A stretch of DNA of 64,000 nucleotides from positions 1 to 64,000 of the forward strand of contig NZ_JABEQJ010000002.1 in the NCBI RefSeq assembly GCF_014174255.1, given 5' to 3'. Source of the stretch: Gluconacetobacter sacchari. Lineage in GTDB: Bacteria > Pseudomonadota > Alphaproteobacteria > Acetobacterales > Acetobacteraceae. The translations under genes were made by a program, and so were the position numbers. This document shows, piece by piece, positions 62,778 through 64,000 of this stretch. Position 1 is the first letter of the stretch. Every line of letters begins with the position of its first letter. The notes beneath the pieces were generated by a model, which saw only the letters and a list, made by a program, of their open reading frames with translations, searched no databases and was not told where the DNA came from.

Positions 62778-63764
62778 ATGGGACCGGAAGAGCTTTCGAT
62801 CATTATGAGTCCGCAATTTATCAACGCGACGTTCCGTGCGGGCGAAGACTGGTATAACAACCTGATGGAGCGGAAGCGGGCAGTTGAGCAGCAGGCGCAG
62901 GAGGCTGCACGACAAAACCAGCTTCATGCCCTCCGCGCTGCCAACGCGAATCTCTGGCAATTCAACTCCGACCTCCTGCGTGAACTGTCTAACAAGCGGC
63001 TGGAGAATCGGGAGCAGAGCGCAGCACTGAGTGTCGCCGAGCGTGATCTATTCCTAGCTAATGCTGCGAACGCTGGACTCAGTAGCCGACTGGAACAAGT
63101 GACGTCGCCACCCAAGCCCGTCGGAGCCGTGCCTGATCTCGCGACGTTCACGTCCGACCTGCAAGCCAGTGTCCAGCGTGCCATCGCAAACGAACAGAAG
63201 CGAAAGGCCGATGAAGCGGCCAGCGCAGCGATGGCGAGTGAGCGTCGATCTCAGGAACGCATTCTGGCGCAAGCACAGGCCCAGGCGCAGGAACTGGCAC
63301 AGGTCCGGGCCGAGAGAGATGAAGCAAAAACCGGTTTGGAGGCCGCCAGGGCGGACGGCTATCGGCTCCAGTCGGAGGTTGATCTGGCCACGAGTGCCCT
63401 GAAGACGAAGGATATTCTGGTCACCGCTCTCGAAGCCGAACGCCGGGACAACGCGCTGGCGGCTCAGGCCATCGAGGCGGCGGGTATGACGGTGATGTAT
63501 GTCACGGCACAGGCGATGGAGGCATGGGCGGCCCAGGGCAAGGCGCCGATGCTCGACAACCTGATGACTTCGCACACCAAGGCTGGCGGTCGTCCGATGA
63601 CGATGCGGGAATACCTGTGGTTTGCGACGCTGATCAAGGAGATGAAGGCGCGCGATGTTCCCGATCACCTGATCCGCGCCCGCTGCCCCGTGGACGGGAT
63701 CGAGGACTTCCTGGCACGGGAGGTAGTCGTGTCGGATCGGAAGGTGGCGTTGACCCTGCCCTGA
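62778..63764 (+). CDS. coiled-coil protein of unknown function
   Basis: A 328-aa protein. Residues ~30-235 are almost wholly helical and rich in Ala, Gln, Glu and Arg (ERKRAVEQQAQEAARQNQL.., RILAQAQAQAQELAQVRAER), a long coiled coil broken by a Pro-rich turn near 112 (TSPPKPVGAVPD). The last ~90 aa (GMTVMYVTAQAMEAWAAQGK.., MREYLWFATLIKEMKARDVP, RCPVDGIEDFLAREVVVSD) form a compact domain I do not recognise. No signal peptide. Likely co-transcribed with the membrane protein gene. Confidence 0.72.
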   Translation: MGPEELSIIMSPQFINATFRAGEDWYNNLMERKRAVEQQAQEAARQNQLHALRAANANLWQFNSDLLRELSNKRLENREQSAALSVAERDLFLANAANAGLSSRLEQVTSPPKPVGAVPDLATFTSDLQASVQRAIANEQKRKADEAASAAMASERRSQERILAQAQAQAQELAQVRAERDEAKTGLEAARADGYRLQSEVDLATSALKTKDILVTALEAERRDNALAAQAIEAAGMTVMYVTAQAMEAWAAQGKAPMLDNLMTSHTKAGGRPMTMREYLWFATLIKEMKARDVPDHLIRARCPVDGIEDFLAREVVVSDRKVALTLP

Positions 63765-63844
63765 GATGGGGCCGGCGCGGACGGGCGAGAGCCGATCACG
63801 TCATATTCTGAACGCAACGACCATTATAACTGGGGATGCATGTC

Positions 63845-64000
63845 ATGGCCGAGATCATCAATCTGAATAGAACGATCCAGCACAGAAGCCGCATGAGCGT
63901 CTTTGTGGGCTACCTGACGGTGGACTGGAAATGTCATGCCTTCGCCGCCGAGACCAAACGCGAATGTATGCGCCAGATGGCCCTGTTCATCTGCGAAATG
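63845..64000 (+). CDS. hypothetical protein, 5' part only
   Basis: 52 codons run to the window edge: MAEIINLNRTIQHRSRMSVF, then GYLTVDWKCHAFAAETKREC. ATG 63836 in the same frame is an alternative start; GGGG at 63832 suits 63845 better. Fourth gene of the unknown cluster. Family not recognised. Confidence 0.5.
   Translation, partial: MAEIINLNRTIQHRSRMSVFVGYLTVDWKCHAFAAETKRECMRQMALFICEM

Noticed and set aside
1-64000. CRISPR arrays, rRNA genes and intact insertion sequences
   Set aside because: I saw no regularly spaced repeats, rRNA sequence or complete transposase gene; the only mobile-element genes are the integrase, its excisionase-like partner, an integrase stump and the resolvase.
50774-64000. 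Second copy of the tRNA-Glu 3' end as attR
   Set aside because: No match to the last bases of the tRNA was found by reading to the right, so an island end could not be placed inside the window.

Overview
The window is about 64 kb of high-GC alphaproteobacterial chromosome. Its character points to an acetic acid bacterium (Acetobacteraceae, for example the Gluconacetobacter/Komagataeibacter group). The evidence is gene order and gene types: dusB-ntrB-ntrC-ntrY-ntrX-hfq-hflX, an Atp12-type F1 chaperone, HisZ, a fused IspDF, a short type-2 ArgC, and SOS boxes of the alphaproteobacterial form GTTC-N7-GTTC. The species cannot be fixed from the sequence alone.

Region 1 (1-16.8 kb) mixes envelope, iron-uptake and housekeeping genes. 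An ECF sigma factor, a FecR-like anti-sigma factor and an STN-domain TonB receptor form a cell-surface signalling unit, followed by a secreted protein of unknown function. Then come a DsbA-like oxidoreductase, a divergent gamma-glutamyltranspeptidase-like lipoprotein, recA (with a near-consensus SOS box), a small lipoprotein and coaA. Next is a PiuC hydroxylase/siderophore-receptor locus with a Sel1-repeat gene on each side and two palindromes that look like iron-responsive operators.

Region 2 (15.8-50.6 kb) is ordinary core genome: a glycosyltransferase, an ABC exporter with a GntR regulator, minCDE, a GST, a flavoprotein, sodC, rarA, rluC-like, AsmA, ATP12, ispDF, dusB, the two nitrogen two-component systems NtrBC and NtrYX, hfq, hflX, a HisN/IMPase-like phosphatase, mazG, argC, tRNA-Leu(CAA), serC, hisZ, purA, rpoH and rluD.

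Region 3 (50.7-64 kb) is accessory. It starts at tRNA-Glu(UUC), next to a tyrosine integrase, an excisionase-like gene and a fragment of a second integrase. A visibly AT-rich stretch then carries a NYN-domain nuclease gene and an ORF of unknown function. It abuts a decayed SRAP (HMCES/YedK) gene, followed by a complete LexA-controlled mutagenesis cassette imuA-imuB-dnaE2. Inverted pairs of a roughly 50-bp repeat sit on both sides of this cassette. A serine resolvase, a frameshifted secreted-protein gene and three unrecognised genes (membrane, coiled-coil, partial) run off the right edge. The SRAP-ImuA-ImuB-DnaE2-resolvase grouping resembles plasmid or genomic-island cargo. No distal copy of the tRNA attachment site is visible, so the right end of the island is probably outside the window.

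The best candidates for something undescribed are the repeat-flanked mutasome region (54.5-60.7 kb), the AT-rich NYN module (52.8-54.1 kb) and the unknown operon-like cluster at 61.5-64 kb.
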